Shown here in pieces: positions 18,126 through 26,680 of a DNA stretch of 64,000 nt; within the stretch, counting starts at the first letter, position 1; each line of letters opens with the position of its first letter. This DNA is from DASQUK01 sp046723645 (GTDB lineage: Bacteria > Actinomycetota > Acidimicrobiia > Acidimicrobiales > VFJN01), in assembly GCA_046723645.1 (NCBI GenBank), contig JBKOUY010000044.1, positions 33,665 to 97,664 on the forward strand, in the 5' to 3' direction. The position numbers were made by a program, and so were the translations under genes. Under the pieces are notes generated by a model. It was not told the DNA's origin. It ran no database searches and saw nothing but the letters and a program-made list of their open reading frames with translations.

Positions 18126-18707
18126 ATGACGACCGAGCAGCCTCGGTGGCGGGGGATCAACCACCTCGCCCTCGTCACCACGGACATGGACCGGACGGTT
18201 CGCTTTTACCAGGGGGTCCTGGGCGCCAGGCTCGTCGCCACGATCGGGACCCCCGCGTTCCGGCACTACTTCTTCGAGTTCGGGCCGGAGTTGACCGTCG
18301 CGTTCTTCGAGTACCGCGACGCGGAGATCGAGCCGTTCGCCAAGCCGGCGGGGGTGCCCGACAGGCGCGCCGTCCAGTTCGACCATGTGTCCTTCAACCT
18401 TCCCGACGAGCACGCGCTCGAGGCGCTGCAGCGCCGGCTGAAGGAGCACGGCTGCGAGGTCACCGAGGTGGTCGACCACGGGATCATGCGCTCGATCTAC
18501 TTCACCGACCCCGACGGCATCGCGCTCGAGGCGTCCTGGTGGGTGGTCGACGCGACCGGGCGGGACCCCGACTATGCCGACGAGCAGCTCTTCGGTGACA
18601 CCGACCCCGTGCCGGCGCTGCGCGAGCTCGCAGCCCACGGGGAGGTCTCCACGACGCCGACGACGCGCCTGGTGAACGCCGACGACGACATCCGGGATCC
18701 GGCGTAG
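18126..18707 (+). CDS. VOC-fold (glyoxalase/dioxygenase superfamily) protein
   Basis: The 193-residue product has paired beta-alpha-beta-beta-beta modules of the vicinal oxygen chelate fold: INHLALVTTDMDRTVRFYQGVLGARLV opens the first, and VQFDHVSFNLPDE...IYFTDPDGIALEAS the second. Metal ligands are likely His in NHLAL, His in FDHVSF and Glu in ALEAS. Members include glyoxalase I, extradiol dioxygenases and fosfomycin-resistance enzymes; the substrate here is unknown. ATG 18126 is chosen because -10-like TACGCT (18113-18118) sits 7 nt upstream and the longer frame overlaps ilvD. Confidence 0.82.
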   Translation: MTTEQPRWRGINHLALVTTDMDRTVRFYQGVLGARLVATIGTPAFRHYFFEFGPELTVAFFEYRDAEIEPFAKPAGVPDRRAVQFDHVSFNLPDEHALEALQRRLKEHGCEVTEVVDHGIMRSIYFTDPDGIALEASWWVVDATGRDPDYADEQLFGDTDPVPALRELAAHGEVSTTPTTRLVNADDDIRDPA

Positions 18708-18729
18708 CGCAGAGGCACCGCTGGCCGTC

Positions 18730-18759
18730 TTGCCCCGGATCTGCACACCGTGCGAAGCT
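18730..18759 (+). promoter_or_regulatory. Promoter of the ilvBNC leader
   Basis: TTGCCC (18730-18735) and GAAGCT (18754-18759) are separated by 18 bases, and the leader ATG follows 9 bases later. The same geometry (TTGACG, 18 bases, xAnnnT, 7 bases) precedes the other two leader peptides in this window, which strengthens this assignment. Confidence 0.5.
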
Positions 18760-18768
18760 GATCGCCCG

Positions 18769-18804
18769 ATGCACGCGTACCGCCTCCTCGTAATCCTCAG
18801 TTAG
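18769..18804 (+). CDS. ilvL: ilvBNC leader peptide MHAYRLLVILS
   Basis: An 11-codon ORF starts about 9 nt after a promoter-like hexamer and has no ribosome binding site, so it would be translated from a leaderless RNA. Five of the last six sense codons before the final Ser encode branched-chain residues (Leu-Leu-Val-Ile-Leu). Its stop TAG overlaps the first base of a perfect 8-bp hairpin, followed by an intrinsic terminator. This is the layout of ribosome-mediated attenuation: scarcity of Leu, Val or Ile would stall the ribosome and favour read-through into ilvBNC. Confidence 0.8.
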   Translation: MHAYRLLVILS

Positions 18805-18868
18805 CGCACGCCGGCCCCAACCCGCGTGCGCTCTCACGACCTCCCACCGGGAGGTCGTTTCCGTTTTC
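18804..18868 (+). terminator. ilvBNC attenuator: pause hairpin and terminator
   Basis: GCGCACGC (18804-18811) pairs perfectly with GCGTGCGC (18824-18831). Four bases later ACGACCTCCC (18836-18845) pairs perfectly with GGGAGGTCGT (18849-18858) over a 3-base loop, followed by TTTCCGTTTT. Together with the leader peptide this forms an attenuator. A weak alternative pairing of GCGTG with CACGAC could act as antiterminator, but I cannot resolve that by eye. Confidence 0.8.
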
Positions 18869-18928
18869 GTCGAACTTCCTCCAATCACTTCCGCCAACCC
18901 CCGCCACACTCACAGGAGCACACACGCC

Positions 18929-20683
18929 ATGCAGCTCAACGGCGGACAAGCGTTGATCAAGGCCCTCGAGATGGAGGGGGTCGAGGTGATGTTCGGACTT
19001 CCGGGTGGCGCCATCCTCCCGGTCTACGACCCGATCATCGACAGCCCGATCCGCCACATCCTCGTGCGCCACGAGCAGGGCGCCGGGCACATGGCCGAGG
19101 GCTTCGCCCACGCCACCGGGCGGCCGGGCGTGTGCATGGTGACCTCGGGGCCGGCGGCGACCAACGTCGTGACCCCGCTGTGCGATGCCTACATGGACTC
19201 GGTCCCCATGGTCTGCATCACCGGCCAGGTGCCGTTCGCCGCCATCGGCACCGACGCTTTCCAGGAGTGCGACACGGTCGGCATCACCCGCTCGGTGACC
19301 AAGCACAACGAGCTGATCACGCAGGCCCAGGACATCCCGCTCATGGTCCGGCAGGCCTTCCACCTCGCCACCACCGGGCGGCCCGGACCCGTGCTGATCG
19401 ACGTCCCGAAGGACATCGTCGATCCCATGAACCCCAGGTCGGCGATGGAGTGGTACTGGCCGAGCGACGACGACGTGGCGGCGAGCCTGCCGGGCTACCG
19501 GCCCACCACCAAGGGCCACCCGCGGATGATTCGCCAGGCGGCCGAGCTGATCCTCCAGGCGCGGCGGCCCGTCATCTACGCCGGCGGCGGCATCCTGAAG
19601 GCCCGGGCCGCCGAGGCCCTCCGCGAGCTCGCCGAGCTGTGCGACATCCACGTGGTGACCACCCTCATGGCCCGGGGCGCGCTCCCCGACGACCACCCGC
19701 TGTGCCTCGGCATGCCGGGCATGCACGGCAACTACACGGCGGTCACGTCGATGCAGCAATGCGACCTGCTCATCGCCCTCGGCAGCCGCTTCGACGACCG
19801 CGTGACCGGCAAGGTCGACGGATTCGCCCCCGACGCCAAGGTGATCCACGTCGACGTGGACCCGGCCGAGCTGGGCAAGGTGCGCCGGCCGGACGTTCCC
19901 ATCGTGGGGGACTGCCGGCTGGTCATCGAGGAACTGGTCGTGGCCGTCCGCAGCCTGCTGGACGGCGGCCTCGCGTTTCCCGACCGCTCGGCCTGGAAGC
20001 AGACCATCTCGGGCTGGCAGGAGACCTACCCGCTCACCTACCAGCAGTCGGAGCCGGGCGAGGCGCTGAAGCCGCAGTTCGTGCTGGAGCGGCTGCGCGA
20101 CAACACGCCCGACGACACGATCGTCGCCGCCGGCGTGGGCCAGCACCAGATGTGGGCCAGCCAGTACTGGCGCTTCAACCACCCGTACACCTGGGTCAAC
20201 TCGGGCGGGCTCGGCACCATGGGCTTCTCGGTGCCGGCCGCCATCGGGGCCAAGGTGGGCCGCCCCGATCGCACGGTGTGGGCGGTGGACGGCGACGGCT
20301 GCTTCCAGATGACCGCCCAGGAGCTCGTGACCGCGACGGCCGAGCGGATCCCCATCAAGGTCGCGATCCTCAACAACGCCTACCTGGGCATGGTCCGGCA
20401 GTGGCAGGAGATGTTCTACGACGAGCGCTACAGCGAGGTGTACCTGTCGCCTGACCTGCCCGACTACAAGCTGTGGGCCGAGGCCATGGGCTGCGTGGGG
20501 ATGCGGGTGGAGTCGCCCGAGGAGGTCGACGCCGCCATCCAGAAGGCCAACGAGATCGACGACCGGCCCGTCGTGATCGACTTCCGCACCGACAGCCGGG
20601 AGAAGGTGTACCCGATGGTGCCGGCCGGCAAGTCCAACGACGAGATCATCGTCGACCCGTCCCAGGGCGAAGGGGGCCGGTAA
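18929..20683 (+). CDS. ilvB: Acetolactate synthase, catalytic subunit
   Basis: The 584-residue TPP- and FAD-dependent enzyme condenses pyruvate with pyruvate or 2-ketobutyrate, the first common step to valine, leucine and isoleucine. Visible features are GLPGGAILPVYD and the catalytic Glu in LVRHEQGAGHMAEG at the N-terminus, the FAD domain near GAFAPDAKV-type positions, and the TPP-binding DGDGCFQMTAQELVTA...NNAYLGMVRQWQ. Length is typical of anabolic AHAS. It follows an attenuator leader by about 60 bases (GGAG ribosome binding site before the ATG) and overlaps ilvN by TAATG. Confidence 0.96.
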   Translation: MQLNGGQALIKALEMEGVEVMFGLPGGAILPVYDPIIDSPIRHILVRHEQGAGHMAEGFAHATGRPGVCMVTSGPAATNVVTPLCDAYMDSVPMVCITGQVPFAAIGTDAFQECDTVGITRSVTKHNELITQAQDIPLMVRQAFHLATTGRPGPVLIDVPKDIVDPMNPRSAMEWYWPSDDDVAASLPGYRPTTKGHPRMIRQAAELILQARRPVIYAGGGILKARAAEALRELAELCDIHVVTTLMARGALPDDHPLCLGMPGMHGNYTAVTSMQQCDLLIALGSRFDDRVTGKVDGFAPDAKVIHVDVDPAELGKVRRPDVPIVGDCRLVIEELVVAVRSLLDGGLAFPDRSAWKQTISGWQETYPLTYQQSEPGEALKPQFVLERLRDNTPDDTIVAAGVGQHQMWASQYWRFNHPYTWVNSGGLGTMGFSVPAAIGAKVGRPDRTVWAVDGDGCFQMTAQELVTATAERIPIKVAILNNAYLGMVRQWQEMFYDERYSEVYLSPDLPDYKLWAEAMGCVGMRVESPEEVDAAIQKANEIDDRPVVIDFRTDSREKVYPMVPAGKSNDEIIVDPSQGEGGR

Positions 20684-21228
20684 TGGCGCCGCAACTCCCC
20701 GGCGCCGACTTCCGCCACCATACGCTGGTCGTGCTCGTGGAGAACAAGGCCGGCGTGCTGGCCCGGGTCTCGAGCCTGTTCGCCCGCCGGGGCTACAACA
20801 TCTACTCGCTGGCGGTGGCGCCGACCGACGACGAGCGCTTCAGCCGGATCACGATCGTCGTCGACGTCGAGTCGGCGTCGCTGGAGCAGATCACCAAGCA
20901 GCTGTTCAAGCTGGTCAACGTCGTGAAGATCTCGGAGCTCGACCCGCGTGACGCCGTCGAGCGCGAGCTGATGCTCGCCACCGTCCGCGCCGACGCCACC
21001 GGCCGCAGCCAGGTGATCGAGCTGGTGGGGCTGTTCGACGGCCGCATCGTCGACGTCGGCCACGACGAGCTGACGGTGAGCCTCGACGGCGAGCCCGGCC
21101 GGCTCGACGACCTCGAGGACCTGTTGCGCCCGTTCGGCATCGTCGAGCTCCAGCGCACCGGCCGCGTGGCGCTGCCCAAGCTCGAGCGCCTCGCCCCCAA
21201 CCTCCGCCCGGTGCGCCGCACGGCGTGA
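20683..21228 (+). CDS. ilvN: Acetolactate synthase, regulatory subunit
   Basis: The 181-residue product has the N-terminal ACT domain HTLVVLVENKAGVLARVSSLFARRGYNIYSLAVAPT, which binds valine for feedback inhibition, and the C-terminal domain (residues about 85-165) typical of IlvN/IlvH. ATG 20683 overlaps the ilvB TAA stop, so both subunits are coupled in stoichiometry; the longer upstream frame inside ilvB is rejected. ilvC follows after 30 bases. Confidence 0.95.
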   Translation: MAPQLPGADFRHHTLVVLVENKAGVLARVSSLFARRGYNIYSLAVAPTDDERFSRITIVVDVESASLEQITKQLFKLVNVVKISELDPRDAVERELMLATVRADATGRSQVIELVGLFDGRIVDVGHDELTVSLDGEPGRLDDLEDLLRPFGIVELQRTGRVALPKLERLAPNLRPVRRTA

Positions 21229-21258
21229 TCGAGCACCCATCCGAGAGAGGATTCCCCG

Positions 21259-22287
21259 ATGGCCAACGTCTACTACGAGAAGGACGCCGACCGGTCCCTG
21301 ATCGCCGACCGCAGGGTGGCCGTGATCGGCTACGGCTCCCAGGGCCATGCCCACGCCCTCAACCTCAAGGATTCGGGCATCGACGTGCGCGTCGGCCTGC
21401 GCGACGGCTCGTCGTCGAAGGCCAAGGCCGAGGCCGCCGGCCTCACCGTCCGCTCGATCGCCGACGCCGCCGCCGAGGCCGACGTCGTGATGCTCCTCGG
21501 CCCGGACACCGAGCACAAGGCGATCTTCACCGAACACATCGCCCCCAACCTCGCCGACGGCGACGCGCTGTTCGTGGCCCACGGGTTCAGCGTGCGCTTC
21601 GGCCAGGTGAAGGCGCCGTCCGGAGTCGACGTCGCCCTGGTCGCGCCCAAGGGCCCCGGCCACCTGGTACGCCGGACCTACACCGAGGGCGGCGGCGTGC
21701 CCTGCCTGATCGCGGTCGCACAGGACGCCTCCGGCAACGCCCACGGCCTGGCGTTGGCGTACGCCGACGCCATCGGGGGCGCCCGTGCCGGCGTGCTCGA
21801 GACCACGTTCGAGGAGGAGACCGAGACCGACCTGTTCGGCGAGCAGGTGGTGCTGTGCGGCGGGTTGACCGCATTGGTGCAGGCCGGCTTTGAGACGCTG
21901 GTGGAGGCCGGCTACCAGCCCGAGTCCGCCTACTTCGAGTGCCTCCACGAGCTCAAGCTCATCATCGACCTGATGTACGAGCAGGGCATCGCAGGCATGC
22001 GCTACTCGGTGAGCGACACCGCCGAGTACGGCGACCTGACCCGCGGGCCCCGGGTCATCAACGACGCAGTGCGGGCGGAGATGCGCGCCATCCTCGACGA
22101 GATCCGGTCCGGCCGCTTCGCCGACGAGTGGATCGCAGAATCCGAGTCGGGCCGGCCCAACTTCTCGGCCCTGCGCCAGGCCGGCCGGGACCATCCGATC
22201 GAGAAGGTGGGTGCCGAGCTCCGGGCGATGATGCCCTGGATCTCCGCGGGCAAGCAGCGGGTCGAGGACGCGTCGGGCGGCGCCTGA
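21259..22287 (+). CDS. ilvC: Ketol-acid reductoisomerase
   Basis: The 342-residue class I enzyme isomerises and reduces acetolactate or acetohydroxybutyrate with NADPH and Mg2+. It shows the Rossmann motif [17 protein letters not shown], the [12 protein letters not shown] block and the C-terminal knotted domain with [14 protein letters not shown] and [18 protein letters not shown] carrying metal-binding Glu/Asp. An AGAGAGGA ribosome binding site precedes the start. It ends the ilvBNC operon, only three bases from the convergent PPOX gene. Confidence 0.97.
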   Translation: MANVYYEKDADRSLIADRRVAVIGYGSQGHAHALNLKDSGIDVRVGLRDGSSSKAKAEAAGLTVRSIADAAAEADVVMLLGPDTEHKAIFTEHIAPNLADGDALFVAHGFSVRFGQVKAPSGVDVALVAPKGPGHLVRRTYTEGGGVPCLIAVAQDASGNAHGLALAYADAIGGARAGVLETTFEEETETDLFGEQVVLCGGLTALVQAGFETLVEAGYQPESAYFECLHELKLIIDLMYEQGIAGMRYSVSDTAEYGDLTRGPRVINDAVRAEMRAILDEIRSGRFADEWIAESESGRPNFSALRQAGRDHPIEKVGAELRAMMPWISAGKQRVEDASGGA

Positions 22288-22290
22288 CCC

Positions 22291-22725
22291 TCAATCAGCC
22301 ACGTCGCGCTCGGCCACCACGTGCGTGGGGGCCACGCGGATGAGGAGCTCGCCGGGCACGGCGTTGCGGGCGCCAAACGCCTCGGCCCGGTCGGCGCCCA
22401 TGTAGCGGCCGCCCAGCCGGGTTGCCCAGTAGCGGAGCTGCTCGAGGTCGTCGCTCCACATGGCGTCCCCCTCGATGGCCACGAACGAGAACGGGGGCTG
22501 GTCGTCCTGCACGCACAGCGCCACCCTGCCCGTGCGCCTGATGGCGTGGCCCTTCACGGTGGTGGCACCGGTGGTGAAGACGATCGTGCCGTCATCGTCG
22601 ACGTCGTACCAGACGGGTGCGGCGTGCGGCCGCCCGTCCTTCCGGGTGGTGGCCAGCACCGCCGGGCGCACCTGGGACCGCAGGAACGCCCGCCATTCGG
22701 CCTCGTCCATGCGTGCATAGGGCAT
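22291..22725 (-). CDS. PPOX-class flavin/F420-dependent oxidoreductase
   Basis: The 144-residue product has the split-barrel flavin-binding fold of the pyridoxamine 5'-phosphate oxidase superfamily: PAVLATTRKDGRPHAAPVWYDVDDDGTIVFTT, then KGHAIRRTGRVALCVQDDQPPFSFVAIEGDA. This closely follows actinobacterial F420- or FMN-dependent members. The substrate is unknown. It converges with ilvC, leaving just three bases between the stops, so neither has room for its own hairpin. Confidence 0.82.
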   Translation of the reverse strand: MPYARMDEAEWRAFLRSQVRPAVLATTRKDGRPHAAPVWYDVDDDGTIVFTTGATTVKGHAIRRTGRVALCVQDDQPPFSFVAIEGDAMWSDDLEQLRYWATRLGGRYMGADRAEAFGARNAVPGELLIRVAPTHVVAERDVAD

Positions 22726-22839
22726 GGGAACGGAGGTTAGGTGCCGGCGCCAGGAGGCGCCGGCACCGCGTGTCGTGTCCCCCGTTCGTGCCGCTTCGCA
22801 CCGGGCCGCTCGGCCAGTGGCTGCGCCCCGGCGCAGCCT

Positions 22840-23007
22840 CTAGTGGACCCTCGCGGAAGTCATCGTGGCGCCTCGCCGGCCAGATCCGCCGCTGGACATC
22901 GTCCTCGTCGTCGCCGCAGCCGCTGGCCGCGCCTTCCTCCTGCGTCCTCGCCAGCGACGAATCTGACACGGCGATACATCCACGGAACTTCCGCGAGCGC
23001 CCACTAG
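22840..23007. repeat. MITE-like CTAG element, long copy B
   Basis: This 168-base element has 21-base terminal inverted repeats differing at two positions: CTAGTGGACCCTCGCGGAAGT on the left and, in complement, CTAGTGGGCGCTCGCGGAAGT on the right. The core matches copy A (2081-2247), and the left 45 bases match the short copies at 33481-33543 and 39362-39439. There is no internal gene. The right-hand CTAG (23004-23007) supplies the TAG stop codon of the serine hydrolase gene on the minus strand. Confidence 0.82.
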
Positions 23008-24080
23008 CGGAACGCCTCGACCATCCGGGCCCGCCAGGCCCGCAGCTCGGGGTCGTGGCTGTCCTCCGGCGACTTGCCGAGCCGGACCACGATGAGGTCC
23101 AGCGGCGGGCAGATCATGAGCGACTGCCCCTCGTACCCGTTGGCGGTGAAGGTCCCGAGGTCGTCGCCGACCGACCACCAGTGGGCGCCGTGCCAGCGGT
23201 CGCCCTCCTCGTCGCGGGACCGGGCCCGGCGCCCATGGTCGACCCAGCCCTCGGGCAGCAGCCGCCGACCGTCCCACACGCCATCCCGCAGGTACAGCAA
23301 GCCGAAGCGGAGGTAGTCCCGGGCAATCGCATACACGAAGGAGGAGCCCACGAAGGTGCCGGCCTCGTCGAAGCGGGCGCGCGTCGATCGCATACCCAGC
23401 GGCTCGAACAGCCGGTCGCGCAGGAACAACTCGTACGGGTCACCGGGGCCGACCGTCCGGGCGACGATGCCCGACACGATGAGGGAGGTGCCGGACGAGT
23501 AGTTGAACACCGTGCCCGGCTCGTGGGCGAGGGGATGATCGGCCGCAAAGTGGGCCATGTCGGCCTGGGCCTCACCGAACAGCATGCGGATGACATCCGA
23601 ACGTTCGAAGTCCTCGTAGTCCTCGGCGAAGTCGAGGCCGTCGCGCATGGTGAGCAGGTCGTCCAGCGTGATCGCGTGCCGGGGATCGGAGGGGTCGGCC
23701 CACTCCGGGACCGGGGCGCGCGCGTCCACGGCCAGCCGTCCCTCGCCCACGAGAATGCCCACCGCTGCATGGAGCACCGACTTGGCCATCGACCACGACA
23801 GCAGCTGCGTGGTGGGGCCGACCGGCTCATTGGGGCCGTCCCAGTGCTCGAGCTCCCCGTCGTAGCGCTCGGCGAGCAGGTTCCCGCCCTGCACGACGGC
23901 GACCGCGTAGGTCGTCCCGAACCGGGCAGGGTCGCCGGTTATCTCGTCGAGCAACGCCGACATCCGCTCAGCGGTGGTGGCCGGCGGATCGGTGGTGGGC
24001 CAGGCGTCGGTCGGCCAGGGCACGCCGGCCGGTTGCTGTGGGAGCGGGACGAGGGAGCCCACTCGGGCGGGATTTGTCAT
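23004..24080 (-). CDS. Beta-lactamase-fold serine hydrolase
   Basis: The 358-residue product belongs to the class C beta-lactamase/esterase superfamily. The SxxK motif is Ser97-Met-Ala-Lys100 (LLSWSMAKS), the YxN-type position is YSSGTS, and later conserved blocks include ITLDDLLTMRDGLDFAED, EPLGMRSTRARFDEAGTF and GYEGQSLMICPPLDLIVVRLG. No signal peptide is visible, so it is likely cytoplasmic and an esterase or amidase rather than an antibiotic-resistance enzyme. ATG 24080 is chosen; the upstream extension overlaps the ligase gene. Its stop codon lies in the end of repeat copy B. Confidence 0.85.
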   Translation of the reverse strand: MTNPARVGSLVPLPQQPAGVPWPTDAWPTTDPPATTAERMSALLDEITGDPARFGTTYAVAVVQGGNLLAERYDGELEHWDGPNEPVGPTTQLLSWSMAKSVLHAAVGILVGEGRLAVDARAPVPEWADPSDPRHAITLDDLLTMRDGLDFAEDYEDFERSDVIRMLFGEAQADMAHFAADHPLAHEPGTVFNYSSGTSLIVSGIVARTVGPGDPYELFLRDRLFEPLGMRSTRARFDEAGTFVGSSFVYAIARDYLRFGLLYLRDGVWDGRRLLPEGWVDHGRRARSRDEEGDRWHGAHWWSVGDDLGTFTANGYEGQSLMICPPLDLIVVRLGKSPEDSHDPELRAWRARMVEAFR

Positions 24081-24129
24081 CAGGCAGTGTCTCCTAGCAC
24101 CGTGCCGCGATCGCTCGCCGTCGCCGGGC

Positions 24130-25875
24130 TCACATCGTCTCGACGAAGCTGACCTCGCCCTCGCCCCGCAGCACGTTCTTGAGCAGCTTGCCCGACGCGT
24201 TCCGAGGCAGCGGCTCGGTGCGCAGCTCCACGTGTGCCGGCACCTTGAAGTCGGCCAGCTCGGCGGCCACCCAGCGGCGCACGTCATCGGCGGTCAGTGA
24301 CTCGCCGTCCGGCGCCTGCGACTCGACCTGCACGATGGCCTTGACCTCCTCGCCCAGCTCGGGGTGCGGCACGCCGACGACGGCGGCGTCCGCGATCGCG
24401 GGGTGTTCGACGAGCCGGTTCTCGATCTCGACGCAGTAGATGTTCTCGCCGCCCCGGATGATCATGTCCTTCTTGCGGTCGGTGATCGTGAGGTAGCCCT
24501 CGTCGTCGACGTGGCCGATGTCCCCGGTGTGCAGGAACCCGTCGGCGTCGATGGCCTCGGCGGTGGCCTCCGGCTTGTTCCAGTAGCCCTTCATGAGGAT
24601 CGGCCCGCGCACGCAGACCTCGCCGGTCTCGCCCACCCCGAGCACCCGACCCCCCGGATCCATGATGCGTAGCTCGACGGTGGGCACCGGCGGTCCGACC
24701 GAGTGCGGCTTGCGCTTGGCGTCCGGCCCGCTGATGACCGTCGCCACCGACGACGTCTCGGTGAGGCCGTAGGCGTTCGAGGTCGAACGCACGTTGGGGA
24801 ACGTCTCGGCGATCTTGCGCTGCAGCTCGTCGGCCGACGGCGAACCGCCGAACGCCACCGTCGTCACGCTGGAGGTGTCGTAGTCGTGGCGCGCCGGGTG
24901 CTCGCACACCCGCCATACCATCGTGGGCACGGTGGCCCAGACGGTGACCCTGTGATCCGCGACGAGGCGCAACACCTGCACGGGGTCGAACCGGCCCTCG
25001 GGGATCACGAGCCTGACACCCGCCAGCAGCCCGACGACCAGGTTGGAGTGGCAGCCCGACACGTGGAACAGCGGCGAGGTCAGGAGCGACACGGTGGGTG
25101 CGCCGCTCGACGACAGCGCCGATCCGCCCTCGGGGTTGGCCATGGCGCCCGCCACCGTCGAGAACAGTGTGTTCTGGAGGTTGGCGATCATGGACCGGTG
25201 CGTCGAGATGGCGCCCTTGGGCTTCCCGGTGGTGCCGGAGGTGTAGAAGATGACCGCGTCGTCGTCCTCCGCGATGGGCGCGTCAGGGAACCGGTCGGTG
25301 GGCTCCGCGCCCAGCTCGTCGAACCGCTGCAGCTTCACGCCCGACGTTCTCGCGGCCGGGAAGTCGTCGGGGTCGGCGTCGACCAGGATCACGTGGGTGA
25401 GGTCCGGCGCCTCGCCCAGCCGGTCCGCAACCCGCTCGAACCGCTTGGTGTCGGCGACGAGCACCTTCGCGCCCGAATCCTGGAGGCCGTAGAGGATCTC
25501 GTCGGCCTTCCACCAGCCGTTGAGGCCCACCAGGATGGCCCCGCTCGAGACCGTGGCCCAGAACGTGAGGCACCACTCCGGGTTGTTCTGGCTGAGCACC
25601 GCCACCCGGTCGCCGGGCCCGATGTCGCACCCCTCGGCGAGGGCGCGCGCGAGCCCGTTTGCCTCCTCGACGAAGCCGCGGAACCCGTACGTGCGGTCGC
25701 CGTACACGAGGAACGTCTGGTCGCCGCGCCCGATGGCCGCCTGTGGAATGGCCCGCAGCGACCTGAGGCGGTCCTTGTAGACCTGCGTGGGGCGCCCGAG
25801 GACGTCCTCGGTGACGACCTCGAACGGCCCTCCCGGGCCCGTGAGCTGGTCTCGGACCTCGGCCAGGTTCGGCAT
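24130..25875 (-). CDS. Acyl-CoA synthetase (AMP-forming)
   Basis: The 581-residue product is a class I adenylate-forming enzyme: P-loop IFYTSGTTGKPKGA, A5-like AYGLTETSS, A7 HTGDIGHVDDEGY, A8 TDRKKDMIIRGGENIY and the catalytic Lys in PRNASGKLLKN. It probably activates a fatty or aromatic acid to its CoA thioester through an acyl-AMP; substrate specificity cannot be read. ATG 25875 has GGGGACGAGG upstream as ribosome binding site. It shares strand with the serine hydrolase downstream (49-base gap) and may be co-transcribed. A related but distinct ligase is at 44490-46040. Confidence 0.88.
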   Translation of the reverse strand: MPNLAEVRDQLTGPGGPFEVVTEDVLGRPTQVYKDRLRSLRAIPQAAIGRGDQTFLVYGDRTYGFRGFVEEANGLARALAEGCDIGPGDRVAVLSQNNPEWCLTFWATVSSGAILVGLNGWWKADEILYGLQDSGAKVLVADTKRFERVADRLGEAPDLTHVILVDADPDDFPAARTSGVKLQRFDELGAEPTDRFPDAPIAEDDDAVIFYTSGTTGKPKGAISTHRSMIANLQNTLFSTVAGAMANPEGGSALSSSGAPTVSLLTSPLFHVSGCHSNLVVGLLAGVRLVIPEGRFDPVQVLRLVADHRVTVWATVPTMVWRVCEHPARHDYDTSSVTTVAFGGSPSADELQRKIAETFPNVRSTSNAYGLTETSSVATVISGPDAKRKPHSVGPPVPTVELRIMDPGGRVLGVGETGEVCVRGPILMKGYWNKPEATAEAIDADGFLHTGDIGHVDDEGYLTITDRKKDMIIRGGENIYCVEIENRLVEHPAIADAAVVGVPHPELGEEVKAIVQVESQAPDGESLTADDVRRWVAAELADFKVPAHVELRTEPLPRNASGKLLKNVLRGEGEVSFVETM

Positions 25876-26067
25876 CCTCGTCCCCTTCGAAACCGACGGT
25901 GATCGCTCGGGGAGCATAGAGGTACCCGCCGACGGTCAGACCGACACGATCGAGGGACGCCGGGTCGGAGGCCGGGGCTGGGGGTCGGGCCGGATGCGTC
26001 GGGTTAGGCTGGCCGGCGACCCCGGCAGGGGTTCGAATCACCCGATCGTCCCGGGAGAGGAACGGCT

Positions 26068-26664
26068 GTGATCGTCGTCTCCGCTGCGCTCAAGGGCGGC
26101 GTGGGAAAGACCACCACGTCCGTGTACCTGGCCGCCCTGGCGGCGGCCTCCAACCGGCACGGCGTCACCCTGATCGACGCCGACTCGCAGGCCAGCGCCG
26201 CCGAATGGGTCGAGGAGGCGACGGACGAGCGTCTGCAGGGCCTCACCGTCGTGGAGGCACCGACAGAACGCCTCCTGACCAAGGCACTCGACAAGCTGGG
26301 GCCCGAGGACGTCGCGATCGTCGATACGCCCCCGGGCCAGGAGAAGCTCACCGGCAAGGCGGTGGACCAGGCCTCCGTCGTAGTCGTGCCCACACGGGTC
26401 GGGGGGATCGAACCCGACCGGGCACAGGCCGTCCTCGACCTCGTGCCGGAGGGCACCCCGGCCGGCCTGGTGATCTGCTCCGCGCGCACGTTCACGCGCG
26501 ACTACCTGGACGCCGTGACCGACTGGGAGGAGGCGGGCGCGCGGATCTGGGGGACGGTGCCCGAGCGGGTGGCGATCGCGGCCGGACCGGAGCGGTGGCT
26601 GGCGTTCGACGGCATCGAGGCCTACCGGGACGTCTGGCGCAAGCTCCAGCGGGCCGCGCGGTAG
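26068..26664 (+). CDS. Orphan ParA/MinD-family ATPase
   Basis: The 198-residue product has the deviant Walker A KGGVGKTT (residues 9-16), a switch I-like DADSQASAAEW and the Walker B-like VAIVDTPPG. It lacks the N-terminal DNA-binding region of chromosomal ParA and has no ParB or parS nearby, so it fits the short orphan ParA type that positions non-chromosomal cargo. The GTG start has a GGGAGAGGAA ribosome binding site; -10-like TAGGCT at 26005-26010 would give a leader of about 50 bases. Cargo is unknown. Confidence 0.85.
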   Translation: MIVVSAALKGGVGKTTTSVYLAALAAASNRHGVTLIDADSQASAAEWVEEATDERLQGLTVVEAPTERLLTKALDKLGPEDVAIVDTPPGQEKLTGKAVDQASVVVVPTRVGGIEPDRAQAVLDLVPEGTPAGLVICSARTFTRDYLDAVTDWEEAGARIWGTVPERVAIAAGPERWLAFDGIEAYRDVWRKLQRAAR

Positions 26665-26680
26665 CACCAGCGGCCCGGCG

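Noticed and set aside
18708..18928. T-box riboswitch before ilvB
   Set aside because: There is no T-box consensus or specifier loop; the leader ORF with branched-chain codons explains the region better.
26028..26062. T-arm-like GGGGTTCGAATCACCC suggesting a tRNA fragment before the ParA gene
   Set aside because: The stem has two mismatches and no acceptor, D or anticodon arms precede it, so a tRNA or attachment-site remnant is not supported.
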